Origin: Desulfobulbus sp.
GTDB taxonomy: Bacteria; Desulfobacterota; Desulfobulbia; Desulfobulbales; Desulfobulbaceae
Length of the DNA: 64,000 nucleotides
NCBI RefSeq assembly: GCF_030824455.1
Contig: NZ_JAVBXR010000010.1
Location: 104,394 to 168,393, forward strand
Reading direction: 5' to 3'
This document shows, piece by piece, positions 56,714-64,000 of this stretch (the first letter of the stretch is position 1; the number at the start of each line of letters is the position of its first letter). The position numbers and the translations under genes were made by a program. The notes below the pieces were generated by a model, which searched no databases, was not told where the DNA came from, and saw nothing but the letters and a program-made list of their open reading frames with translations.

Positions 56714-57442
56714 TTATTTGTTGAGAGGGAACCATTTTTCAAGGAATTTTCGTTGGTTGCTCTGGAGTATGTCCTGCCGGTAAACGATCCTGCCCATGTA
56801 GTTGATCGGAACGTTTTCCTGGGCCCCGGAAATGCCCCATTCGTGTTCATATTCATCCACTGGGATAACGTAACAGGCGAGGCCCGCATTGAGAACCTGC
56901 ATGCCCATATCCCATTCTTCCATGAAGCATGGGCTGTATCGAGCATCAAAGAGCAGTTTGTTGTCGAGAAATCGTTGTTTGTGAATGGCGAAAAAAAAAC
57001 CCGATATATCGTGAGTTCTAGTGGGTTGGTTGAACGTTCCCCTTCTGTAGTACTCTATAATTTCTAAATTTGCGTAATCGTTTATTGTCCCTTCAGGGCC
57101 GACAAGAACGGCGTCTGGGAGATGCAGTAAAAAATGCTCAAGCTGGTCGACAGCGTTTTTTTCGATATGAAGATCTGCGTTCAGGATAAAAATTGAGTCT
57201 CCTTCGCTCATATTTATTCCTGCGTTCCACGATCTGCTGACGCCTATGTTGACGTTATTGTATGTAAATTTATCTATTCTTTTGTGTTCTTTTAAGGCTT
57301 CAAATGCTTCTTTACTGTTGAAAATGCAAATAGCCTCTCCTGGGATGTCATTTAAATCGTTCAGTAAAGAGATGATGTTGTATTTTCTGTCTTCATCCAA
57401 GTGCAGAATCGGGATGACAAAACTTCTGTTAGTGGAATTCAT
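56714..57442 (-). CDS. Glycosyltransferase family 2 protein
   Basis: A 242-residue GT-A fold enzyme. The nucleotide-sugar core shows NVNIGVSRSWNAGINMSEGD and the metal-binding D-x-D region as ILNADLH (about residue 92), then HDISGFFFAIHKQRF and FDARYSPCFMEEWDMGMQVL, a typical acceptor/catalytic loop with ED-like acidic residues. It is only four bases from the next methyltransferase gene, so the two are translated together. The coding sequence is visibly more A+T-rich than the genes outside this island. Confidence 0.82.
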   Translation of the reverse strand: MNSTNRSFVIPILHLDEDRKYNIISLLNDLNDIPGEAICIFNSKEAFEALKEHKRIDKFTYNNVNIGVSRSWNAGINMSEGDSIFILNADLHIEKNAVDQLEHFLLHLPDAVLVGPEGTINDYANLEIIEYYRRGTFNQPTRTHDISGFFFAIHKQRFLDNKLLFDARYSPCFMEEWDMGMQVLNAGLACYVIPVDEYEHEWGISGAQENVPINYMGRIVYRQDILQSNQRKFLEKWFPLNK

Positions 57443-57446
57443 CGGT

Positions 57447-58373
57447 TTAAAGTTGTTCTATAGTTAATGAAATCTCTGAATAGATGTCGTTGGGAATGGG
57501 CTTGATTGTTAATGCTTTTTTCAAGTATTCCTTGGCTTTTTCCTTGTTTTTAAAGGACAGCAATATTTCAGCTGATTTGATCAATAATGCATAATTTTGC
57601 GGATAATAAGCGGTGAAGATTGCAACGATTGAGTCAACAGCCTCCCATGCTCCTGCGGCCGCAGCTTGGTGAAGAACCGTGAAATATGGTTGTGTTTCTC
57701 TTCTTATTTCTGTTTCCAGAGCCTGTTCATCGAGTAATTGACCATACAGAGCATTGACCGCATAATCACCGATAATAACCTCCATGACGTCTGGAAGTCC
57801 TAAATGTTTCATGTTGTTTAGCGCATAATTCCGATGGTGGATAATGCTTTCGGTGTTTTCGAGATAGGCGTCGATCTTAAAATACATCTGCATGAAAAAA
57901 CGTTCGAGATTGTGACGCTCCAGTAGCCCGGGGTAGACAAAAGTATGCCTGCTGGGACCGTATCCCATGGACATTTCCTGTGACGGCACGGAAAAATAGA
58001 GCAAATGATTCGATTTGAGAACTCTACGAATTTCAAAAAAAAGTCGGTGCGGATTGGTCAGGTGCTCAAAAACCTCGTAGCAATAAACGGCATCGAAAAA
58101 ATCGTCGGCAAAAGGCAGTGGGGTTTCGCTGACGTCCACTAGATGCACATTGTCAATGCCAGATGCCTTCGCATCAGTAATGATTTTTTCGCTGACGTCT
58201 GTGCCGTGAACCTCATTGTCGTTATTGATCAATGCCTGCAGTAGCGCGCTTGAACCAAAGCCCACTTCAAGGACTCTCGACTTCTTCACCAGAGGAAAGA
58301 CGCCGACTCCTTGGCCGGCGGGGGAGTAGTTGCGGTAAACCGTTTCAGCAATGGACATCGCTTGTGAACCCAT
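57447..58373 (-). CDS. SAM-dependent methyltransferase with C-terminal helical extension
   Basis: A 308-residue protein. The methyltransferase domain (residues 20-160) has SRVLEVGFGSSALLQALINN as motif I, PFADDFFDAVYCYEVFEHL as motif II, and IRRVLKSNHLLYFSVPSQE as motif III. The C-terminal third is helical, with a TPR-like end (EILLSFKNKEKAKEYLKKAL). The start may instead be the ATG five codons in (58358). It is the first gene of the minus-strand glycosylation run, A+T-rich like its neighbour. Confidence 0.8.
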   Translation of the reverse strand: MGSQAMSIAETVYRNYSPAGQGVGVFPLVKKSRVLEVGFGSSALLQALINNDNEVHGTDVSEKIITDAKASGIDNVHLVDVSETPLPFADDFFDAVYCYEVFEHLTNPHRLFFEIRRVLKSNHLLYFSVPSQEMSMGYGPSRHTFVYPGLLERHNLERFFMQMYFKIDAYLENTESIIHHRNYALNNMKHLGLPDVMEVIIGDYAVNALYGQLLDEQALETEIRRETQPYFTVLHQAAAAGAWEAVDSIVAIFTAYYPQNYALLIKSAEILLSFKNKEKAKEYLKKALTIKPIPNDIYSEISLTIEQL

Positions 58374-58780
58374 CTGAAAGCATTGATCTGTCCCGCCTCG
58401 CTGTCGGGCCGCGGCGTTTGGACTTCTGGACGCGGCTGCGGGTGTGGGCGATTCGCGGCATCAATTTTGAAAAAATGAGGACAAGAAGGAAAGGGCGTGC
58501 GGGATAATGTGCGAACAGAACCCTGTCGGCGGGAAACGATTATTGCCAGACGCCCTGGATGATAAACGGTTGGTGCTCGGCAGGTTGCTGGGGCATGCAC
58601 TCTTCCCAAAGAAACCGATCCGTTGAGTTATTCTTAAGTGATTGATTTGATAAGTGCAAGGGGCTTTGAACATGGGCTCCGGCAGACAGAGTGTTTTCTA
58701 GTATTATCGCCGACGCGGATCTATTATATCGAAACATGATGATTTTCATGGCGTGTTTTTTGGGGGTATATGGGGAAGAG
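58374..58780. other. Intergenic region upstream of the glycosylation run and downstream of flagellin 2
   Basis: About 400 bases without a supported gene. It must contain the promoter for the minus-strand genes ending at 53492. No sigma28-type element was found in it. Confidence 0.4.
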
Positions 58781-58807
58781 AATGGGGACGGTGTGTCCGT
58801 CCCCATT
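58781..58807 (-). repeat. Hairpin after flagellin copy 2
   Basis: An 11-bp perfect stem AATGGGGACGG / CCGTCCCCATT with a 5-nt loop, 27 bases after the flagellin stop. There is no T-run, so it is more likely a 3'-end stabiliser or rho-assisted stop than an intrinsic terminator. Confidence 0.6.
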
Positions 58808-58834
58808 GTGAGGCGTCAGGTCGTCAACCGGGTG

Positions 58835-60340
58835 TTAACCCTGGAGCAACTGGAGGGCAAGCTGCGGGGTCTGGTTGGCCTGGGTAAGGATGGAAACGCC
58901 GGCCTGCTGGAGGATGTTGGCTTTGGTCATCTCCGAGGTTTCCTGGGCAATGTCGGCGTCACGAATCCGCGATCTGGCAGCGGTGAGATTTTCAGCAACA
59001 TTTTGCAGGTTGGCGATGGTCGATTCAAATCGATTTTGGATGGCGCCGAGGTCGCCCCGTTGCGCGTCGATTTTGCCGAGAGCGGCATCAACGATTTTCA
59101 AAGCGTCGTTGGCGCCTTCGATGTCGCTGATGTCAATGGCTGTTATCGCCTCAAGACCTGAAATGACGTTGTCCCCAGCAGCGGCGTTGTTAAAAACGCT
59201 TCCCGCCGTATTGGCCAGCGTTGAGGTGGCGGTGTAGGAGTCTTGAGAGGAAAGTTCAACCGTTCCCGAAACCACGACGCTGCCTGTGGCGTCGCTCAAG
59301 GAGGTGGTGGTGTCTCCGTCCTCTCCCACCGCACGAAGGGTGCCGGCTGACGAGTGGGTGAAGCCTGAAATTTCAATATCTTTGCCTTCGGCCTGGACAA
59401 GTTGCAACGATCCGCCGTCAATGACCGCAGTGACTCCAGTGGTGCCGCTTTGATCGTTGATTACAGAGGCGAGGTCGCTGAGATCCGTTGTCGATACAGC
59501 CGCATTCACGGTTGCCGTGTTGCCGCCGCTGCCCAAAGTCAGGGATACAATGCCGGATGCAGAGAGCGAGTCGAGGGTGACTGTGGTTCGGGCGGTTGCC
59601 GTCACTCCGGTTTTTGAGGCGTTGTTGGTAATTTGCGTAGCAACGTCCCACGCTGTGGAGTTGGCCCCAATGGGAATCGTCGCCGCCCCTTTGCTGCCGT
59701 TAATGGTTAAATCTTGTGCGGCGATGGTGTTTACCGCAGGAGTTGGGAGCGTTGCCACTGGAGTCGTCAGGGAACCGGTGCCTTGATGCGCGACCGAGTT
59801 GACGGCGTCTGCAGAGGCAAGGGTATACCGACCTAGATCATCGGCCGACATCGATTTTATCGATATACCAATGGTTTCATTGGCATTAGGGCCAACCTGA
59901 AATTGTTGGGCAACAAAGGTGCCGTCAAGAATTTTCAAGCCGTTGAACGTCGTGGATTGCGCAATGCGGTTCATCTCCGATTTCAACTGATTGACCTCCG
60001 CCTGGAGAGCGGCGCGGTCAGCGGCGGAGTTGGTGGCATTGGCGGCCTGAACCGACAGTTCTCGGATGCGTTGCAGGATGTTGGTCGATTCCTGCATCGC
60101 GCCCTCAGCGGTCTGGGCAAGGGAGATGCCGTCGTTGGCGTTGCGGGAGGCCTGATTAAGGCCGCGAATCTGCGAGGTCATCCGGTCGGAAATGGCAAGA
60201 CCGGCGGCATCGTCCTTGGCGGAGTTGATGCGAAGTCCTGAGGAGAGTCTTTCCATCGAGGTGGCAAGATCTCCCTGGGAGCGGGATAAATTTCTCTGGG
60301 CGTTAAGGGACGCGACGTTTGTATTGATCGTTAAAGCCAT
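58835..60340 (-). CDS. fliC: Flagellin (copy 2)
   Basis: A 501-residue filament subunit, closely similar to copy 1 at both ends ([38 protein letters not shown]) but with a different central domain (about residues 170-400, rich in Thr, Ala, Val). The ATG at 60340 is used; the frame stays open nine codons upstream, but GGAGGA lies seven bases before this ATG. It has its own sigma28-like promoter and a CsrA-type leader hairpin, and fliW-csrA lies directly upstream beyond a terminator. Confidence 0.97.
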   Translation of the reverse strand: MALTINTNVASLNAQRNLSRSQGDLATSMERLSSGLRINSAKDDAAGLAISDRMTSQIRGLNQASRNANDGISLAQTAEGAMQESTNILQRIRELSVQAANATNSAADRAALQAEVNQLKSEMNRIAQSTTFNGLKILDGTFVAQQFQVGPNANETIGISIKSMSADDLGRYTLASADAVNSVAHQGTGSLTTPVATLPTPAVNTIAAQDLTINGSKGAATIPIGANSTAWDVATQITNNASKTGVTATARTTVTLDSLSASGIVSLTLGSGGNTATVNAAVSTTDLSDLASVINDQSGTTGVTAVIDGGSLQLVQAEGKDIEISGFTHSSAGTLRAVGEDGDTTTSLSDATGSVVVSGTVELSSQDSYTATSTLANTAGSVFNNAAAGDNVISGLEAITAIDISDIEGANDALKIVDAALGKIDAQRGDLGAIQNRFESTIANLQNVAENLTAARSRIRDADIAQETSEMTKANILQQAGVSILTQANQTPQLALQLLQG

Positions 60341-60353
60341 GGTATCCTCCATG
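60338..60353 (-). promoter_or_regulatory. Candidate CsrA-binding hairpin covering flagellin-2 SD and start codon
   Basis: On the mRNA strand CATGG - AGGATA - CCATG: a 5-bp perfect stem with a hexaloop containing AGGA. The 3' arm contains the AUG start codon, and the Shine-Dalgarno spans the 5' arm and loop. CsrA bound here would block initiation. Confidence 0.55.
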
Positions 60354-60447
60354 AATTTTTTAGCCACGGTCGTCCAATGGTTGACCTAGGGGCTAACGAT
60401 ACAAACGTAACTGCTCTCTCAAAGCTTGGTGCTGTCTCTCAACATAC

Positions 60448-60475
60448 TCTTCGGAGGTTTTTGCAAGAGGCTTTA
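60448..60475 (-). promoter_or_regulatory. Candidate sigma28 promoter of flagellin copy 2
   Basis: Minus strand: TAAAGCCT, 12 bases, TCCGAAGA (TAAA-N16 spacing; -10 matches GCCGATAA at 5 of 8). It sits between the fliW terminator and the flagellin start, leaving a leader of about 100 bases. Confidence 0.5.
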
Positions 60476-60493
60476 GTGTTTTTTGCAGGAAAT

Positions 60494-60527
60494 AAAAAAA
60501 GCCGCTGAATACATTGTATTCAGCGGC
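60494..60527 (-). terminator. Intrinsic terminator after fliW
   Basis: A 13-bp perfect stem GCCGCTGAATACA / TGTATTCAGCGGC (60501-60527). On the minus strand it is followed by seven T (complement of 60494-60500). It separates csrA-fliW from flagellin copy 2. Confidence 0.93.
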
Positions 60528-60557
60528 CTTGGGAAAAAGGCAGGGTGTAGGGAAATG

Positions 60558-60986
60558 TTATTTTTCTACTGTGGGAAGCGGGGTCCGTGTGTCGTAACGG
60601 GGATCTTCAAGAATCACCTGCAGGCCTTTGTTGGTTTCCGGGGCGTAGAGAATCGGGCCGGAGAGGTTCAAGGTGATTTCTTTGTGCTCGGACACCGACA
60701 CGATCGACAAAACAAAACAGGCGCCGTTCTCCGCAATGCCAAGTTTTTCTCGTTCGTTTTCGTCGGGCAAGACAACGTAATCCAGAAAAAAATTGGTCGG
60801 ATCGGTGACCAAAAACGCGAAGGCTGGATCGTCAACGCATTGAATCCAGAAAAGCGGGCCTTGCTTTTTGTTGGGCATCACCAGGAAATTCTTCAGTTGG
60901 TCAAGGCCGACGAGTCCTTCCGGAAAATGGATGATGTGGGACGGATCGTATTCTACCTCGCCAAAACGAGTATTGATGGTTTTCAT
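60558..60986 (-). CDS. fliW: Flagellar assembly factor FliW
   Basis: A 142-residue beta-rich protein that binds both CsrA and flagellin. When flagellin is exported, freed FliW sequesters CsrA and flagellin translation resumes. Family features: KTINTRFGEVEYDPSHIIHFPEGLVGL, FWIQCVDDPAFAFLVTDP, and a C-terminal LNLSGPILYAPETNKGLQVI. Its ATG overlaps the csrA stop as ATGA, so the pair is translationally coupled. A terminator follows. Confidence 0.96.
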   Translation of the reverse strand: MKTINTRFGEVEYDPSHIIHFPEGLVGLDQLKNFLVMPNKKQGPLFWIQCVDDPAFAFLVTDPTNFFLDYVVLPDENEREKLGIAENGACFVLSIVSVSEHKEITLNLSGPILYAPETNKGLQVILEDPRYDTRTPLPTVEK

Positions 60987-61228
60987 TTTTTCAACGTCCT
61001 TCCTGCAAGCTTGTCACTGAGGATATCGAGGTCGGTCATATCCCAACCGGCCGCTGCTTCAATATTTTCCTGACGGATGCGCTCGTAAACCTCTTGACGG
61101 TAGATCTTGGTGTCGCGGGGCGCGTCAATGCCAATGCGAATGCCGCCGCTTTTCATCTCAATGATTTTGACGACAATATTGTCCCCGATGATAATGCCTT
61201 CACCGGGTTTTCTGGTCAGAACCAGCAT
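60983..61228 (-). CDS. csrA: Carbon storage regulator CsrA
   Basis: An 81-residue RNA-binding dimer. It starts MLVLTRKPGEGIIIGDNIVV, with the RNA-contact residues Leu4, Arg6 and Arg44 conserved. It is about 20 residues longer than E. coli CsrA (61), with a C-terminal tail rich in Asp, Leu and Lys typical of FliW-partnered CsrA proteins. The ATG at 61228 has AGGTG upstream; the frame is open further upstream without a family match. The leader contains competing hairpins. Likely targets are the two flagellin leaders in this window. Confidence 0.95.
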   Translation of the reverse strand: MLVLTRKPGEGIIIGDNIVVKIIEMKSGGIRIGIDAPRDTKIYRQEVYERIRQENIEAAAGWDMTDLDILSDKLAGRTLKK

Positions 61229-61240
61229 AATCACACCTGT

Positions 61241-61335
61241 AAAAAAAATCGGGACAAGCCCGCAAGAATATAAGAGAACGAAAAAGAACCTGCGCGCGGG
61301 CTTGATTGCCTTCAGCAATGCTGAAGACAATCAAG
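61241..61335 (-). promoter_or_regulatory. csrA leader with overlapping hairpins (possible attenuator)
   Basis: Minus strand, in reading order. First comes a hairpin at 61335-61301 (CTTGATTG and CTTCAG paired with their complements). Then CAAGCCCGC (61304-61296) can pair with GCGGGCTTG (61263-61255), followed by TCCCGA and eight T (61248-61241). The two structures share four bases (61301-61304), so they compete. It could be a plain flgL terminator with a long loop, or a switch controlling csrA. Confidence 0.45.
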
Positions 61336-61413
61336 AGCGACAGCAGGAATTCTTTATCGATAGTATCGTGTAAAAGAAGATAAAAGGCAAGCAGTTTGAA
61401 TTGGTTGGCGCAC

Positions 61414-62397
61414 TTAGATGAAATCTAGGATAGAGAGTTGGGAAACTTTGGATGTTACACTGAGCGCGGCTTGGAAGGCTGTCTCCTGTTGAACAATGGC
61501 GTTAAACGCCTCGATGGCGTCGGCGTCCTCGTATCGGGAGAGGATTTGTTTGAGATCAACGCGTACGCCTTCCTGGTAATCCATGGCGGTTTCCACCCGG
61601 CTGGCCCGGTTGCCAAGTTGGGAGCGCAGACGGCGGTTCTGTTCAGCGGCGCCTTCCAATTCGTCCAAGCTGGTCTGCATGGCGGTTTGATCATTGGCGC
61701 GGATGGCCTCTTCCGCCTGGGTAATTTCTGTGAAGAGGTTGAAGCGCTGTTCGGGCACGCTGTCTGGAACTTGCGTGGTCGGATCGGCCGGATCCCAGGC
61801 TGAAGCCCCGAAGAAAAGATCACTGCCGGTCAGGTTCACTTGAATCAATTCCCCGGTGGTGATTTCCAGAGAGGTGGTGTTGCCGTCTCCGTTGTATGAA
61901 TAAGGCCAGGTCGAGGGCACTGCCGGATCGTACCCAGCGGTCGTGTACCCCGAATTTTTGGTAAAGGGTTGGACGTCTTCCTCGTACCCGGCAAATAAGT
62001 ATTTGCCGTCGACCGTGCCGTTGGCCGCATCAAGCAGTTCTTCGCGGATTTGCGCGAGTTCGTCTGCCAGGACGGTCCGATCCGCTTCGTTGAGGGAGCC
62101 GTTAACCGCGTTGGTCATGATCTCTTTGGCCCGCTGCATGATGTTTTCCACGTGCTCCAGATGACCGTCGGTGGCCTCCATGGTGTCCAGCGATTTGCCC
62201 ATGGTTTCCATATAGCGGTCGACATTGGAAATCTGTTTGCGGGTGTTGAGCACCGGACGGATTGAGGCCGGATCGTCGGAGGGCTTGTTGAGTTTCTTGC
62301 CGGTGGCGCCAATCTGGCGGAGTTCTTCCAGTTGCGAAGACACATTGTTCAGGCGCGTGCCCAGCATTCGATATGTTGTTCCCTGTGTGGCTTTCAT
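61414..62397 (-). CDS. flgL: Flagellar hook-filament junction protein FlgL (HAP3), copy 2
   Basis: A 327-residue protein. N-terminal ATQGTTYRMLGTRLNNVSSQ, the LNKPSDDPASIRPVLNTRK block, the VDGKYLFAGYEEDVQPF loop, and C-terminal ETAFQAALSVTSKVSQLSILDFI. It is 35 residues longer than copy 1 because of a larger central insert (about residues 150-215). It starts three bases after the flgK stop. Tight linkage with csrA-fliW downstream is the common flgK-flgL-csrA-fliW order. Confidence 0.94.
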   Translation of the reverse strand: MKATQGTTYRMLGTRLNNVSSQLEELRQIGATGKKLNKPSDDPASIRPVLNTRKQISNVDRYMETMGKSLDTMEATDGHLEHVENIMQRAKEIMTNAVNGSLNEADRTVLADELAQIREELLDAANGTVDGKYLFAGYEEDVQPFTKNSGYTTAGYDPAVPSTWPYSYNGDGNTTSLEITTGELIQVNLTGSDLFFGASAWDPADPTTQVPDSVPEQRFNLFTEITQAEEAIRANDQTAMQTSLDELEGAAEQNRRLRSQLGNRASRVETAMDYQEGVRVDLKQILSRYEDADAIEAFNAIVQQETAFQAALSVTSKVSQLSILDFI

Positions 62398-62400
62398 GGC

Positions 62401-63798
62401 TTATCCCTTGAGCTGGAGAAGTGCGTTCATCATTTCATCGACGGTGGAGAGAAATTTGGCTGATGATTCAAATCCGCGTTGATATTGAATGAGATCAATC
62501 ATTTCCTCTTCCAAGGAAACGCCGGAATAGCCGTCTCGGAGATTTTGCAGCTGCACCGTGGCGTCTTCCGCGCCCGAGAGGGCCAGTTCATTGCGGGCCG
62601 CCTCAATGCCGACCGAGGAGACCATCTGGCTGAAAAAATTATCAAAAGTGTCGCCGGTGGCCGCAACCTTATGGGTGACCTCCAACTGAGCGATGCGCAA
62701 CGCGTTTTCATTGTCGCCGGGAGCGGCGTTGCTTAGGCCTGCGGCCGCCACCTCGGAGGCGTAGCCGATGGTGACAAAAACGTTGCGGCTTGGAACTTCG
62801 CCAGGAAGCAGGGTAGCCATGTCGAGAAAGAAATTTCTTCCAGTCACTCCGTCCGAACCATAGCCGGCAGCGTGTTCCGTATTCACCGCAGTGGTCAGGT
62901 CGGTGGCCAGCGTGTTGAGACTGCTGCGCAGATCGGCAATAAAGACGTCGCGCATTTCAAACATGCCTTTGAATTTGCCCCCAAGATTATCAAGGGTGAC
63001 GTCGAGGGTTGAGCCGGCGACTTCGAGCTGCAGGCTGACGTCCGTACCCGAGGTGACGGTCTTGATGGTCGCGGCAAGATTGCCTTGCACCAGCGGCATG
63101 CCGCCTGGCAACTGCACGGACAACATGCCGCGATTGTCGGTGTAGGTCTGGACGCCGAGGGTTTCGGAGAGATCCTTGACGATCAGATCACGTTGATCGC
63201 GGGAGGCGTTGGCTGTCTGACCGGAAATTTCGATCAAATTGATTCGGTCGTTGAGCTTGGCGATTTCCGCTATCTTTTCATTGAGGTAGTCGACCTCGCC
63301 GATGATTTCGGTATTCATGTTCGAGACCACGGTGTCCATGTCGTCGGTGATGCCGCGAAAGGCCTCGCCCAACAACTGACCTCGCTGCATGACCACGTCG
63401 CGCTCCACCTGACCGCTAGGGTTGGCGGTCAGTTCCTGCCATGCGTCAAAAAAATCGTTGATTTCCGTGGCCAGGTTGTCTTCTGAAACGTTAAAAATTC
63501 GTTCCAGTTCCGCCAGCGACCCGGATTTTCCGGTCTCTTCGCCGTATTCAATCGATTTGTCCTGGAGTTGGCGGTTGATGAACACGCTGTAATCCCGGGT
63601 GACGTTGGACACCGTCACCCCTTGGCCAATAAAGAAGTCGCCAAAGTTGACCGCCGGGATCTGCATCAACTCGGCGCGTTGCCGCGAGTAGCCCTCGGTG
63701 TTGACGTTGGCTATATTGTTGCCGACAATCTCAATCGATTTCTGATTGGTCAGCAGGCTGGTTTTGCCGGCATTCAGTGCGTTGAGAAGACTGGTCAT
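62401..63798 (-). CDS. flgK: Flagellar hook-filament junction protein FlgK (HAP1), copy 2
   Basis: A 465-residue protein. N-terminal LNAGKTSLLTNQKSIEIVG then GNNIANVNTEGYSRQRAEL, the FFDAWQELTANPSGQVERDV block, and C-terminal SLEEEMIDLIQYQRGFESSAKF ending MNALLQLKG. Length equals copy 1, but the two proteins differ throughout the middle. A sigma28 promoter with a near-perfect -10 lies about 110 bases upstream. Partners flgL, csrA and fliW follow on the same strand. Confidence 0.95.
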   Translation of the reverse strand: MTSLLNALNAGKTSLLTNQKSIEIVGNNIANVNTEGYSRQRAELMQIPAVNFGDFFIGQGVTVSNVTRDYSVFINRQLQDKSIEYGEETGKSGSLAELERIFNVSEDNLATEINDFFDAWQELTANPSGQVERDVVMQRGQLLGEAFRGITDDMDTVVSNMNTEIIGEVDYLNEKIAEIAKLNDRINLIEISGQTANASRDQRDLIVKDLSETLGVQTYTDNRGMLSVQLPGGMPLVQGNLAATIKTVTSGTDVSLQLEVAGSTLDVTLDNLGGKFKGMFEMRDVFIADLRSSLNTLATDLTTAVNTEHAAGYGSDGVTGRNFFLDMATLLPGEVPSRNVFVTIGYASEVAAAGLSNAAPGDNENALRIAQLEVTHKVAATGDTFDNFFSQMVSSVGIEAARNELALSGAEDATVQLQNLRDGYSGVSLEEEMIDLIQYQRGFESSAKFLSTVDEMMNALLQLKG

Positions 63799-63906
63799 GG
63801 GCGTTGTGGTTTCCCTGGCGCTCCAATTGGGTTTTGGGGAGCTGTTTGATTGTTTTGCAGGCGGTTGTCATGTTGCGCCTTGGCAACAAACTGTTACGTT
63901 ATGATA

Positions 63907-63934
63907 CTATCGGCACAATCCGGGAGTGAGTTTA
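63907..63934 (-). promoter_or_regulatory. Sigma28 promoter of flgK-flgL (copy 2)
   Basis: Minus strand: TAAACTCA, 12 bases, GCCGATAG (TAAA-N16-GCCGATAG). It lies about 110 bases upstream of flgK. The rest of the right edge (63799-64000) holds no supported gene. Confidence 0.7.
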
Positions 63935-64000
63935 GCTGTTGCGGGGAATTTCTCGACGGGTTGCGAGATGAGGGCGATGCTGGGGGAAAGAAGAAAAACC

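Overview
This window looks like a chromosomal segment from a flagellated, Gram-negative anaerobe of the Desulfobacterota, most likely close to Desulfobulbaceae. That placement is inferred from gene content, not from a marker-gene search. The supporting content is a B12-dependent methylmalonyl-CoA (succinate-propionate) pathway with a glutaconate-type CoA-transferase, a LutABC lactate oxidation unit, a small membrane-anchored c-type cytochrome, FliW/CsrA control of flagellin, and deltaproteobacterial-style FlhB-like and FliK-like genes.

Layout. 1-6.8 kb: the start of a DMT permease, tRNA-Asp, tRNA-Val, the proteostasis operon tig-clpP-clpX-lon (read right to left) and tRNA-Leu. 6.8-13.5 kb: an MFS exporter, a YhdH/AcuI oxidoreductase, a three-module acyl-activating enzyme/ACP/acyltransferase protein, and the nucleotide nucleosidase ppnN. 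13.8-22.1 kb: carbon metabolism centred on propionyl/methylmalonyl-CoA, with CoA-transferase gctA-gctB, epimerase mce, mutase mcm and GTPase chaperone meaB, then a cobalamin adenosyltransferase translationally coupled to a small flavin reductase. 22.3-26.8 kb: lutA-lutB-lutC followed on the same strand by an NfnB/GltD-like flavoprotein. 27.1-29.3 kb: a geranylgeranyl-reductase-family flavoprotein, a tiny diheme cytochrome and the PEP-synthase regulator ppsR.

29.9-36.8 kb holds a first set of late flagellar genes (fliD, an orphan response regulator, flgE-flgN-flgK-flgL). 37.1-41.7 kb holds glnK-amtB behind a sigma54-type promoter, ssb and an ABC-F ATPase. 41.9-63.8 kb is a second flagellar region: FlhB-like and FliK-like proteins, a UDP-glucuronate decarboxylase, two PilZ proteins, fliT-like/fliS/fliD/flaG/flagellin, seven glycosyltransferase or methyltransferase genes, a second flagellin, fliW-csrA, and a second flgL-flgK pair.

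Working together: LutABC and the CoA-transferase/mutase set suggest lactate and propionate interconversion, with adenosylcobalamin supplied locally. In the flagellar part, four candidate sigma28 promoters share the same TAAA-N16-GCCGATAA-like geometry. Both flagellin mRNAs carry a GGA-loop hairpin over the ribosome binding site, which fits CsrA repression relieved by FliW. The glycosyltransferase/methyltransferase genes lying between the two flagellins are a plausible flagellin-modification island. No CRISPR array, insertion sequence or prophage was seen.
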